In this document: in pieces, positions 1-5,803 of the stretch
How the letters are laid out: each line of letters begins with the position of its first letter
How positions within the stretch are numbered: the stretch's first letter is position 1
Assembly (NCBI GenBank): GCA_041690235.1
Contig: JAWLHS010000123.1
Coordinates: forward strand, 1-7,609
Length of the DNA: 7,609 bases
Direction: 5' to 3'
Source of the DNA: SLSG01 sp041690235
Lineage (GTDB): Bacteria; Bacteroidota; Bacteroidia; Bacteroidales; UBA7960
Position numbers and translations under genes: made by a program
Notes under the pieces: generated by a model
What the model was told of the DNA's origin: nothing
Seen by the model: only the letters and a program-made list of their open reading frames with translations
Databases searched by the model: none

Positions 1-689
1 GGAAAGGCTCCCGTATACATTTCAACTTCCCTGATAAAGTCGACATTGATAATGCCGACCGGTCCCCCGCTTGCCCCTTGTGTGGCAAAATGGTTGATAT
101 TTGGTATCTCAACCCCGTCCAGGAAAAAGCGATTTTCGCTGGGTCCGCCCCCGCGTATGATGACGTCGTTACGAAAGGCGGGGGTAAATCCAACACCAGG
201 TAGTGACTGGATAACCCTTGAAATATCACGGTTGCTGCCCGGACTTCGTTCGATTTCCTTGATGCCGATCCGGCGAAGTGAAACCGGACTTTCATCCTTA
301 CGGTCAAACTGGGATGCCGTAACCTCCACCGTTTCCAGTTCCACACTGATTTCACGCATCCCTATATCAATATTGGCCGTACGGGCATTGGTCACCATGA
401 ATTCTTCCGAGATTCGGTCCTCAAACCCAACCGAAGTAACCCTCAGTCTGACAAAACCAGGCTCCAGGCCCGTAAAAAGAAAATTTCCGTCCAAATCACT
501 TGTACTGCCAATGTTTGTACCCAGGATAATGATATTGGTAAATGGCAGCGGCTCATTTGTTAGCTCGTTGTAAACCCTTCCGCTGATTCTCCCCTGCTGT
601 GAGGAAGCCTGGATAGGAATGAAGCTGAAAGCCAAAAAAAAGAAAAGGAGCGGCAGTGAATTTTTTATTTTGTTTTGCACGAAATCCAT
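1..689 (-). CDS. TonB-dependent outer-membrane receptor, N-terminal part (3' end beyond window)
   Basis: The minus strand is open from an ATG at 689 to the window edge: 229 codons plus two bases, no stop. Residues 1-30 look like a Sec signal peptide (basic start, Leu/Phe-rich core, cleavage near the SSQ at 29-31). Residues 33-112 form a carboxypeptidase-regulatory-like beta domain (GRISGRVYNELTNEPLPF, then DLDGNF at 65-70). A TonB-box-like stretch (VELETVEVTA) covers 116-125. From about 136 a plug domain follows, with SLPGV at 162-166, IIRGGGPSENRFFLDGVEIP at 177-196 and INHFATQG at 198-205. Such receptors import scarce ligands across the outer membrane using TonB-ExbBD energy. The beta-barrel is missing only because the window ends. 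The plug resembles the general Bacteroidota receptor type rather than classical SusC, so the substrate cannot be named. It is transcribed divergently from the LiaF-like/LytS/LytTR operon. No convincing promoter was found on its own strand. Confidence 0.93.
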   Translation of the reverse strand, partial: MDFVQNKIKNSLPLLFFFLAFSFIPIQASSQQGRISGRVYNELTNEPLPFTNIIILGTNIGSTSDLDGNFLFTGLEPGFVRLRVTSVGFEDRISEEFMVTNARTANIDIGMREISVELETVEVTASQFDRKDESPVSLRRIGIKEIERSPGSNRDISRVIQSLPGVGFTPAFRNDVIIRGGGPSENRFFLDGVEIPNINHFATQGASGGPVGIINVDFIREVEMYTGAF

Positions 690-753
690 GGGTATAGAAA
701 TGTCAGGAAAATGATGGTTCAACAACCAATGGCTTATTTTGTTTAGGGACCGA

Positions 754-784
754 TGCAACAATTTAAACAAAAATTTTTGCAACA
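754..784. repeat. AT-rich palindrome flanked by TGCAACA direct repeats
   Basis: TGCAACA occurs at 754-760 and again at 778-784. Between and partly overlapping them is a perfect 12-bp palindrome, CAAAAATTTTTG, at 768-779. The element lies in the divergent intergenic region, 65-95 bp upstream of the TonB receptor start. It could be a regulator site or a curved A/T element, but no known motif is recognised and AT-rich sequence produces such patterns easily. Confidence 0.3.
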
Positions 785-789
785 GGAAC

Positions 790-822
790 GTCATTGGCCG
801 ACCCTGGAATGCCATTGACCGA
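790..822 (+). promoter_or_regulatory. Candidate LytTR-type operator: two 12-bp direct repeats with 21-bp period
   Basis: GTCATTGGCCGA (790-801) and GCCATTGACCGA (811-822) match at 10 of 12 positions and start exactly 21 bp apart, two helical turns. LytTR-domain regulators are known to bind paired imperfect direct repeats of about 9 bp with this geometry. The downstream copy ends 6 bp before the predicted -33 element (829-832) of the operon that encodes a LytTR regulator, a classic activator position. The assignment rests on geometry and context; the bases do not match a known consensus that I can name. Confidence 0.45.
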
Positions 823-828
823 TAATGC

Positions 829-861
829 CTTGTCTTCAACCATTCTGAAATGATACATTTG
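829..861 (+). promoter_or_regulatory. Predicted Bacteroidota-type promoter of the LiaF-like/LytS/LytTR operon
   Basis: TACATTTG at 854-861 is a full match to the Bacteroidota -7 element TAnnTTTG. CTTG at 829-832 lies 21 nt upstream as a three-of-four match to the -33 element TTTG. Transcription would begin near 867-870, leaving a short leader before the ATG at 886 or about 40 nt before the alternative ATG at 910. Confidence 0.6.
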
Positions 862-885
862 TGAAAAACCGGGGTCATACCCACA

Positions 886-1623
886 ATGTTTAACTTTAAT
901 TTGATACCCATGAATCCTACATCCAACAGACGTATTTTTCTCGGATTGCTGTTTCTGGCCATCGGGAGTGTTTTGTTCATGCATTACACCAATTTGTTTC
1001 CCTTTGGTTTTCCCCATTACCTGATTTCCTGGAAAACCATTCTGATTGCCCTGGGGGCATTGTTTATCGCCACGGAAAAAAACAAATCCACCGGCATCAT
1101 TCTGGTCATTATCGGGGGGGTTTTTCTTGCCAGGGATATTTTCCAGGTCAACTTCTGGGAGATCATGCAGTATGCCATTCCCTCCGTGTTTATTCTGGCC
1201 GGAATTCTGATACTGTTTCCGGGCACCCTGCTTGCCAGGAGAAGAAGATACACAAGAACGACAGAGGGGAGCCTGAAAGACACCATCAGCGAGGTAAACA
1301 TTTTCAGCGGTGGATCAAAAGCCATTGGTTCGGATAATTTCCTGGGGGGTGAAATCACCTGTATTTTCGGCGGCAGCGAGTTAAATTTCCGAAATGCCCG
1401 CCTTGCAGAGGGCATTAATGTTTTGGATATTACCTGTATATTTGGCGGTGTGACCTTATACGTTCCGGAAGACTGGACCGTGAAGCTGGAAGCTTCAGCA
1501 GTATTCGGGGGTTTTTCCGACGCAAGGGCGGAGTCCAATGTCAGGCTGGTCACCAATCCCGACAAAGTATTGGTGATAAAAGGTGTGGTGGTCTTCGGAG
1601 GGGGTGAGATCAAAATGGTTTAA
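886..1623 (+). CDS. LiaF-like membrane protein (LiaF-type transmembrane domain plus C-terminal LiaF-like beta domain)
   Basis: This 245-residue inner-membrane protein has four predicted helices near 17-33, 48-62, 69-82 and 94-112. A basic stretch (ARRRR, 117-121) follows, then a soluble beta-rich domain. That domain repeats an F-(x)-GG turn at 140-143, 161-163, 186-188, 207-209 and 237-239, as in the LiaF/YvqF (cell wall-active antibiotics response) C-terminal family. In Firmicutes, LiaF holds back the LiaS kinase until the envelope is damaged. A similar sensor or inhibitor role toward the kinase 14 nt downstream is inferred here, not shown. The ATG at 910 (MNPTSNRR) is an equally good or better start: relatives tend to begin close to the Arg-rich motif before the first helix, and neither ATG has a Shine-Dalgarno sequence. 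A run of seven G lies at 1114-1120. Confidence 0.85.
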   Translation: MFNFNLIPMNPTSNRRIFLGLLFLAIGSVLFMHYTNLFPFGFPHYLISWKTILIALGALFIATEKNKSTGIILVIIGGVFLARDIFQVNFWEIMQYAIPSVFILAGILILFPGTLLARRRRYTRTTEGSLKDTISEVNIFSGGSKAIGSDNFLGGEITCIFGGSELNFRNARLAEGINVLDITCIFGGVTLYVPEDWTVKLEASAVFGGFSDARAESNVRLVTNPDKVLVIKGVVVFGGGEIKMV

Positions 1624-1637
1624 TCAAGTCGCATGAC

Positions 1638-2705
1638 ATGCACAACCTGTTATTGCCAGGCAAAAGGGTTCTGGCTTATTACTTGGTTTTCTGGTTTTTC
1701 TGCACCCTGGTTCATTTTGCCGTTCTGCACCGGTATTTTGAACTGGGGCTGCAGGTTTCTTTGGCAGACGCCCTGTTGACTAACCTGAGCCTGTTCGTTC
1801 TGCTGCTTCCCCTCTGGTTTGTTGCCCGCTTTCAAAAGAAAGAAAAAAAATGGCCCCTGCAGGGATTGTTCAACGCCATTGGTGCCGGGGCCCTGTTGTT
1901 GATTGCATGGTACGTCGCCCTGGTGACAATGCTGGAATCTTTGGTCCATCAAAAGGAAGCAAGCATTTATTTTTTTCAGGATTCCCTCATTTTCCGGGTC
2001 CTGTTCGGGGTATTGATCGCTTTTGTTGTGTACAGCTCCTTTTTGGCATTCCATATGCTGAAAGAGACCAGGGAAGCCGGCAGGCGGGAATCTGAGTTGC
2101 TGAATCTTGTGCAGCGAACGGAGCTGCAGGCTTTAAAAAACCAGTTAAATCCCCACTTCATTTATAATGGATTGAATGCCATCAGCAGCCTGACGGTGAG
2201 TGATCCGGAGAAAGCCCGGGAGATGGTCAACCGGCTTTCCGATTTTTTACGCTACGCATTGAAACAGGATGCCCTGCAGTTTACGACCCTGGAAAATGAA
2301 TTGCAGGCCATCCGACAGTATTTGGAAATTGAGGAAGTCCGGTTCGGGAATCGATTAAAATATGGATTCAAAATGGAAGAACACCACAAAAAGCTGTCCC
2401 TGCCCGGGCTGATATTACAACCCTTGTTTGAAAATGCCGTCAAACACGGGCTGCAACAAACGAGCGAAATGGTCCACATCGGCTTTGAAGCCCGGGACCT
2501 TGATCATGAAACCATCCTGGAGGTAAGCAATCGATTCGACCCCAGGTTCGGACGGTTTAAGGGGGAGGGGGTGGGCCTTGAAAACGTCCGCAACAGATTG
2601 AGGGTTCACTACGGAAATGGCCGGTTGTTGCGGGTGGAAGCCAGAGAGGGCATGTTTACTGCCAGCCTCAGACTTCCCAAAACAGTAGAATCCCAATTGT
2701 CCTAA
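1638..2705 (+). CDS. LytS-family sensor histidine kinase (His_kinase + HATPase_c, four membrane helices)
   Basis: The 355-residue protein has four predicted membrane helices at about 12-31, 48-64, 79-101 and 119-138, with no recognisable periplasmic sensor domain. A short coiled linker (141-165) leads to the H-box LNPHFIYNGLN at 170-180, with phospho-acceptor His173. The N-box QPLFENAVKHG is at 261-271 and the ATP-lid Gly-rich motif GEGVGLENVRNRL at 309-321. This is the LytS/YehU-type architecture: it autophosphorylates and passes phosphate to a LytTR regulator. The usual acidic D-box is not obvious; VSNRF (296-300) stands there, which seems common in the Bacteroidota branch. The gene starts 14 nt after the LiaF-like gene and ends 3 nt before the regulator gene, so co-transcription is likely. 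With almost no exposed sensor region, it probably senses a membrane signal or its LiaF-like partner. Confidence 0.93.
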   Translation: MHNLLLPGKRVLAYYLVFWFFCTLVHFAVLHRYFELGLQVSLADALLTNLSLFVLLLPLWFVARFQKKEKKWPLQGLFNAIGAGALLLIAWYVALVTMLESLVHQKEASIYFFQDSLIFRVLFGVLIAFVVYSSFLAFHMLKETREAGRRESELLNLVQRTELQALKNQLNPHFIYNGLNAISSLTVSDPEKAREMVNRLSDFLRYALKQDALQFTTLENELQAIRQYLEIEEVRFGNRLKYGFKMEEHHKKLSLPGLILQPLFENAVKHGLQQTSEMVHIGFEARDLDHETILEVSNRFDPRFGRFKGEGVGLENVRNRLRVHYGNGRLLRVEAREGMFTASLRLPKTVESQLS

Positions 2706-2708
2706 GCC

Positions 2709-3464
2709 ATGAACCACAAAGTAATCATCATAGATGACGAAGCGCCGGCGAGGGCCATTATCAGGGAGTACCTTTGCCACCATGAAGGGCTGATCTGTGT
2801 GGAGGAATGCAGGGATGGGTTTGAAGGAGCCAAAGCCATTCAGACCCACAAACCGGATCTTGTATTTCTCGACATTCAGATGCCGAAAATCAGCGGACTT
2901 GAAATGCTGGAAGTCCTTGATATGGAAGCCATGCCCTTCATCATATTCACCACTGCCCACGATGAATTTGCCATCAGGGCCTTTGAGCTCAATGCAGTGG
3001 ATTATTTGTTAAAACCCATTGCCAGGAAACGCTTCGATCATGCGGTTGAAAAAGTTCTGGAGCGAATCCGTGGGGGGCAGGACGGGCGTGGAAGGCTTCT
3101 GAAAATGATGGAAATGGATGACCCGGGAAAGTCCTGGCTCGACCGTATTGTACTGAAGTCAGGCAATGAAATCCACCTGATTCCGGAAGAAGAGGTTTGC
3201 TGCATTGAGGCACAGGACGACTATGTCCTGGTGTGCACAAGCCGGGAAGAATACCTGAAGAAGAAAACCCTGAAATATTATGAAGGGAAACTAAATCCCG
3301 CCATGTTTCTGAAGGTTCACCGATCCTTTATTGTACGCATTGACGCCATCCAGCGTCTTGAACCTTATTCCAGGGATGCCTATGTGGCCTTTTTGAAAAA
3401 CGGCAGAAAGATTTCTGTCAGCAAACAGGGCTACGCCGCCCTGAAAGAGGTCTTTGATTTTTAG
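2709..3464 (+). CDS. LytTR-family DNA-binding response regulator
   Basis: This 251-residue cytoplasmic regulator has a receiver domain at about 3-118. The acidic pocket is Asp9-Asp10-Glu11, the predicted phosphorylated residue is Asp55 (VFLDIQMP), the switch residues are Thr81/Thr82 and the conserved Lys is 102 (LLKP). A linker at about 119-145 joins it to a LytTR DNA-binding domain (about 146-249), with YVLV at 172-175, LKVHRSFIVR at 201-210 and a C-terminal ISVSKQGY at 235-242. All key phosphorylation residues are present. Its ATG lies 3 nt after the kinase stop, so it is the kinase's likely partner. LytTR proteins bind paired direct repeats as dimers; the pair at 790-822 upstream of this operon is a natural candidate target, implying autoregulation (inference). 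Confidence 0.95.
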   Translation: MNHKVIIIDDEAPARAIIREYLCHHEGLICVEECRDGFEGAKAIQTHKPDLVFLDIQMPKISGLEMLEVLDMEAMPFIIFTTAHDEFAIRAFELNAVDYLLKPIARKRFDHAVEKVLERIRGGQDGRGRLLKMMEMDDPGKSWLDRIVLKSGNEIHLIPEEEVCCIEAQDDYVLVCTSREEYLKKKTLKYYEGKLNPAMFLKVHRSFIVRIDAIQRLEPYSRDAYVAFLKNGRKISVSKQGYAALKEVFDF

Positions 3465-3479
3465 GTTCGCCGGACGAAT

Positions 3480-3512
3480 TTTGCGGGAATACGTTAAAAT
3501 TTGTTACCTTTG
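3480..3512 (+). promoter_or_regulatory. Predicted Bacteroidota-type promoter of bamD-rpoZ
   Basis: TTTG at 3480-3483, a 21-nt spacer, then TACCTTTG at 3505-3512 is an exact match to the Bacteroidota housekeeping pattern TTTG-N19-21-TAnnTTTG. Transcription should start near 3518-3520. This also helps decide the bamD start: a start at the TTG at 3501 would lie inside the promoter. Confidence 0.75.
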
Positions 3513-3572
3513 CAACTTATTTGGATGATGCACGTTATTTGCAATAGACATACCGACCAATACCGCAATTAC

Positions 3573-4412
3573 ATGTTGAGAACCCCGGTCATTTTACGTC
3601 TCACAGCCATTGCTTCACTGATTTTTGTCATGGGGGCCTGCAGTCCCTACCAGAAACTGCTTAAAAGTGAAGACAACGAACTCAAATTCGAAAAGGCCGT
3701 AGATTATTACAATGAAGGAAGTTATGCGCGAAGCATTGGATTGCTGAACGACATCCTTCCTGCTTTCAGGGGATCCGCCAGGGCTGAAATAATCAACTAT
3801 TATTATGCCATGGCCCATTATAAGCAACGTGATTATATTCTGGCCAGCCATTATTTCCGGACCTTTGCTTCGTCGTTTCCACGAAGCGAGCATGTGGAAG
3901 AATTCCTGTTCCTGAGCGCCTACTGTAAATACCTGGAATCTCCCCGCCCAAGTCTGGATCAGACTTCCACCAGGGAAGCCATTGGTGAACTGCAAGCCTT
4001 TATCAATCGTTTTCCCGGTAGTGAGCGTGTGGAAGGGGCCAATTCCCTGATCGATGAACTGCGTTTTAAGCTGGAGACGAAAAGGTTTGAAACAGGGGTC
4101 ATGTATTATAATATTGAAGACTACACGGCCGCGGTAACCACTTTCAACAATTTCATAAAGGATTTCCCCGACACAAAATACCGGGAAGAGGCCTTGTTTT
4201 ACATTATCCGGGCCCAGTTTGATTTTGCAGATCAAAGCATTCCGGAAAGGCAGGAAGAACGTTTCGAAGCGGTGATTGAATCGTTTCAGCGCCTTGAAAG
4301 GCAGTTTCCCGAAAGCCCTTTCCTGGCCAGGTCGGAAGGATTAATCAGTGCGGCAAAAAACCGGATCCAATCCCTGCAGTCCCTTACTCCAGCAATTTCA
4401 GAAAACAATTGA
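3573..4412 (+). CDS. bamD: Outer membrane protein assembly factor BamD (lipoprotein)
   Basis: BamD is a periplasm-facing outer-membrane lipoprotein that works with BamA to insert beta-barrel proteins. From the ATG at 3573 the product has 279 residues. It has a lipoprotein signal peptide (hydrophobic 5-19, lipobox-like MGAC with Cys23 as lipidated residue), then the conserved YQKLLKS at 26-32 typical of Bacteroidota BamD. Tetratricopeptide-like helical repeats follow, each marked by an aromatic-Pro turn: SFPRS (101-105), RFPGS (146-150), DFPDT (197-201) and QFPES (244-248). The frame stays open upstream to a TTG at 3501 and ATGs at 3525/3528. I chose 3573 because it gives a standard-length lipoprotein signal and leaves about 54 nt of leader after the predicted transcription start. 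It would help assemble outer-membrane receptors in general. The next gene, rpoZ, begins 7 nt after its stop. Confidence 0.93.
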   Translation: MLRTPVILRLTAIASLIFVMGACSPYQKLLKSEDNELKFEKAVDYYNEGSYARSIGLLNDILPAFRGSARAEIINYYYAMAHYKQRDYILASHYFRTFASSFPRSEHVEEFLFLSAYCKYLESPRPSLDQTSTREAIGELQAFINRFPGSERVEGANSLIDELRFKLETKRFETGVMYYNIEDYTAAVTTFNNFIKDFPDTKYREEALFYIIRAQFDFADQSIPERQEERFEAVIESFQRLERQFPESPFLARSEGLISAAKNRIQSLQSLTPAISENN

Positions 4413-4419
4413 ACCAACA

Positions 4420-4752
4420 ATGGATTATAAAAAAGTCAAAACCGATCTCACAACGGTCACCCGTGACCTGCGCCAATTCGACCTCGAAACGCAAAACATT
4501 TACCAGTCCGTTATCATCACGGCCAAACGCGCCAACCAGATAGGGCAGGAGATGAAGGAGGAGTTGAACGGGAAACTGGAAGAATTCGCCAGTTCGACCG
4601 ATAATCTGGAAGAAATTTTTGAGAACCGGGAGCAGATTGAAATTGCAAAATACTATGAACAGCTGCCCAAGCCGACATTGATTGCAATCAGCGAATTCCT
4701 TGAAGGGAACATTTATTCCCGTATTCCGGAAACCGAAGGCAAGGGCAAATAG
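4420..4752 (+). CDS. rpoZ: DNA-directed RNA polymerase omega subunit (Bacteroidota type)
   Basis: This 110-residue protein matches the Bacteroidota form of the RNA polymerase omega subunit, the small subunit that binds beta-prime and helps polymerase assembly and stability. Characteristic stretches are MDYKKVK at the start, NIYQSVIITAKRANQI at 26-41 (matching the conserved omega helix), EEFASSTDNLEEIFENREQI at 54-73 and LPKPTLIAISEFLEG at 82-96. The ATG at 4420 is chosen because the protein family begins with this MDYKK motif. The frame is open further upstream, to an ATG at 4348 inside bamD, but those codons encode no family sequence. It lies 7 nt after bamD and probably shares its promoter. 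Older annotations often call this protein hypothetical because it diverges from the proteobacterial omega. Confidence 0.92.
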   Translation: MDYKKVKTDLTTVTRDLRQFDLETQNIYQSVIITAKRANQIGQEMKEELNGKLEEFASSTDNLEEIFENREQIEIAKYYEQLPKPTLIAISEFLEGNIYSRIPETEGKGK

Positions 4753-4785
4753 ACGCCGGACCAGGCCCTTTGCGTTCTGTTTTTT
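4739..4785 (+). terminator. Candidate terminator/attenuator over the rpoZ stop codon
   Basis: GCAAGGGC (4739-4746) can pair with GCCCTTTGC (4765-4773) to form an 8-bp stem with a single bulged T and an 18-nt loop. T6 follows at 4780-4785, six nt after the stem. The arm overlaps the last rpoZ codons. The long loop and the gap before the T-tract make it imperfect, so partial termination or chance are both possible. Confidence 0.35.
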
Positions 4786-4806
4786 GCTCAACAAACGGGA
4801 TATTCC

Positions 4807-5718
4807 ATGATTAAAAAATATGGCCTTTCCATTGCCTTCTTCCTTTCCATGGCCTTTAGCGGGTTTGGACAGCAGGAAATGAATTGTATGATTTCCATTT
4901 CAACCCCCGGCTTGTCAGAAACCGAAAGGGAGATCATGCGCACCCTGCAGACAGACCTGCGTGAATTCATCAACCAGAGAAACTGGACGGACTACCAGTT
5001 TCAGACCAGGGAGCGAATCGAGGCTTCCATCTTAATCACAGTCAGTGAGCGCATTGGCTCAGATGAATACAGGGGAACCATCCAGGTGCAGTCCCGAAGA
5101 CCCGTTTACCAGACTTCCTACAGCTCGCCTGTTTTCAACCACCAGGACCGGGATTTGCATTTTCGCTATATTGAGAATCAACCCCTTGATTATGTAGACA
5201 ATGTATTCACCTCCAATCTCACCTCCATCATTGCCTACTACATATATATTATCATTGGGTTTGATTTTGACAGTTTTGGCCCCATGGCCGGAACCCCTTA
5301 CTTCGAACGGGCCCAGAACATTGTCAACACAGCCCAGAACACCGCGGAAAGGGGATGGAAATCATTTGAAAGCCAGCGGAACCGCTATTGGCTGGTTGAA
5401 AACCTGTTTAACCCCACTTATCGAAACATCCGACAAGCCATGTATATTTATCACCGTCAGGGTTTTGACACCATGGCCGAGAATATGGATGTGGCCAGGG
5501 GTGAGGTCATTACGGCCCTTGAAATGCTTCAGCGCGTTCAGCGTGAAAGGCCGGGCAGTTTTTTAATGCAGGTGGTGATGACATCCAAAAGCGATGAACT
5601 GGTTAACCTGTTCTCCCAGGCTCCTCAGATGGACAGGAGCCGGGCCATTTCCATTCTAACCGAGATTGACCCATCCAACAGTGCCAAGTACAGGCGAATG
5701 GAAGAGCAGGGGAGATAA
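4807..5718 (+). CDS. porD: PorD/DUF4835 family secreted protein linked to type IX secretion
   Basis: This 303-residue exported protein has a signal peptide (MIKKYGLSIAFFLSMAFSGFG, cleavage near 21-22). It belongs to the DUF4835 family, which current annotation names PorD and links to the Bacteroidota type IX secretion system; its exact role is unclear. Family hallmarks are REFINQRNWTDYQF at 52-65, SRRPVYQTSYSSPVFN at 96-111, DRDLHFRYIENQPL at 114-127, and the block SNLTSIIAYYIYIIIGFDFD at 136-155 followed by GTPYFERAQNIVNTAQ at 162-177. The C-terminal third is helical. YIYIIIG at 144-150 is hydrophobic but lies inside the conserved domain, so it is probably packed core, not a membrane helix. 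It starts 54 nt after rpoZ with no promoter found in the gap. The coaBC gene often found directly before this family is absent. Confidence 0.87.
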   Translation: MIKKYGLSIAFFLSMAFSGFGQQEMNCMISISTPGLSETEREIMRTLQTDLREFINQRNWTDYQFQTRERIEASILITVSERIGSDEYRGTIQVQSRRPVYQTSYSSPVFNHQDRDLHFRYIENQPLDYVDNVFTSNLTSIIAYYIYIIIGFDFDSFGPMAGTPYFERAQNIVNTAQNTAERGWKSFESQRNRYWLVENLFNPTYRNIRQAMYIYHRQGFDTMAENMDVARGEVITALEMLQRVQRERPGSFLMQVVMTSKSDELVNLFSQAPQMDRSRAISILTEIDPSNSAKYRRMEEQGR

Positions 5719-5746
5719 GACCGTTGATCGTATCACCTTTTTTTTT
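5711..5746 (+). terminator. Weak candidate terminator after porD
   Basis: GGAGATA (5711-5717) can pair with TATCACC (5731-5737) with one A-A mismatch. CG pairs (5722-5723 with 5729-5730) can extend the stem above a bulge. A run of nine T (5738-5746) follows directly. The stem is weak and AT-rich and overlaps the porD stop codon, but the immediate T-tract and the separate promoter just downstream fit a unit boundary. Confidence 0.35.
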
Positions 5747-5778
5747 GCTTTTTTTTCAGTCAAAGTTTGCTAACTTTG
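5744..5778 (+). promoter_or_regulatory. Predicted Bacteroidota-type promoter of recN-fabI
   Basis: TAACTTTG at 5771-5778 is a full match to the -7 element TAnnTTTG. The nearest TTTG (5744-5747) lies 23 nt upstream, slightly farther than the usual 19-21. The start would be near 5784-5786, about 20 nt before the recN ATG. Confidence 0.55.
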
Positions 5779-5803
5779 GTTGAACCCGTGATTTCTACCC
5801 TGT

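Noticed and set aside
46..573. Plus-strand open frame of 175 codons
   Set aside because: It lies antisense to the TonB receptor, whose minus-strand translation shows clear signal peptide, regulatory-like domain and plug motifs; the plus-strand product has no recognisable features.
763..1017. Minus-strand open frame of 84 codons reaching into the divergent intergenic region
   Set aside because: It is mostly antisense to the LiaF-like gene, its product resembles no family, and it covers the promoter and repeat elements.
1114..1120. G7 tract in the LiaF-like gene as a phase-variation switch
   Set aside because: Seven G is short for slippage and is explained by two Gly codons within a membrane helix; no supporting variation can be seen in one sequence.
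1017..1613. Minus-strand open frame of 198 codons
   Set aside because: It is a shadow of the LiaF-like gene, with no domain, start signal or operon context.
2561..2575. G-rich run in the kinase gene as a possible G-quadruplex
   Set aside because: There are only three runs of three or more G; the stretch encodes the conserved Gly-rich ATP-lid motif, which explains it.
3463..3482. Short hairpin after the response regulator gene (TTCG-CCGGA-CGAA plus T run)
   Set aside because: Only four Watson-Crick pairs plus wobble pairs are possible, and the T run is inside the stem and the -33 element; too weak to call a terminator.
3501..3572. Upstream extension of bamD to a TTG start
   Set aside because: The TTG lies inside the predicted promoter spacer and the extra residues would place a non-signal segment before a normal lipoprotein signal peptide.
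3615..4235. Minus-strand open frame of 206 codons
   Set aside because: It is antisense to bamD, whose lipobox and repeat motifs are clear; the minus-strand product shows no family features.
4348..4419. Upstream extension of rpoZ to an ATG inside bamD
   Set aside because: The extra 24 residues are out-of-frame bamD sequence, while the family start motif MDYKK begins at 4420.
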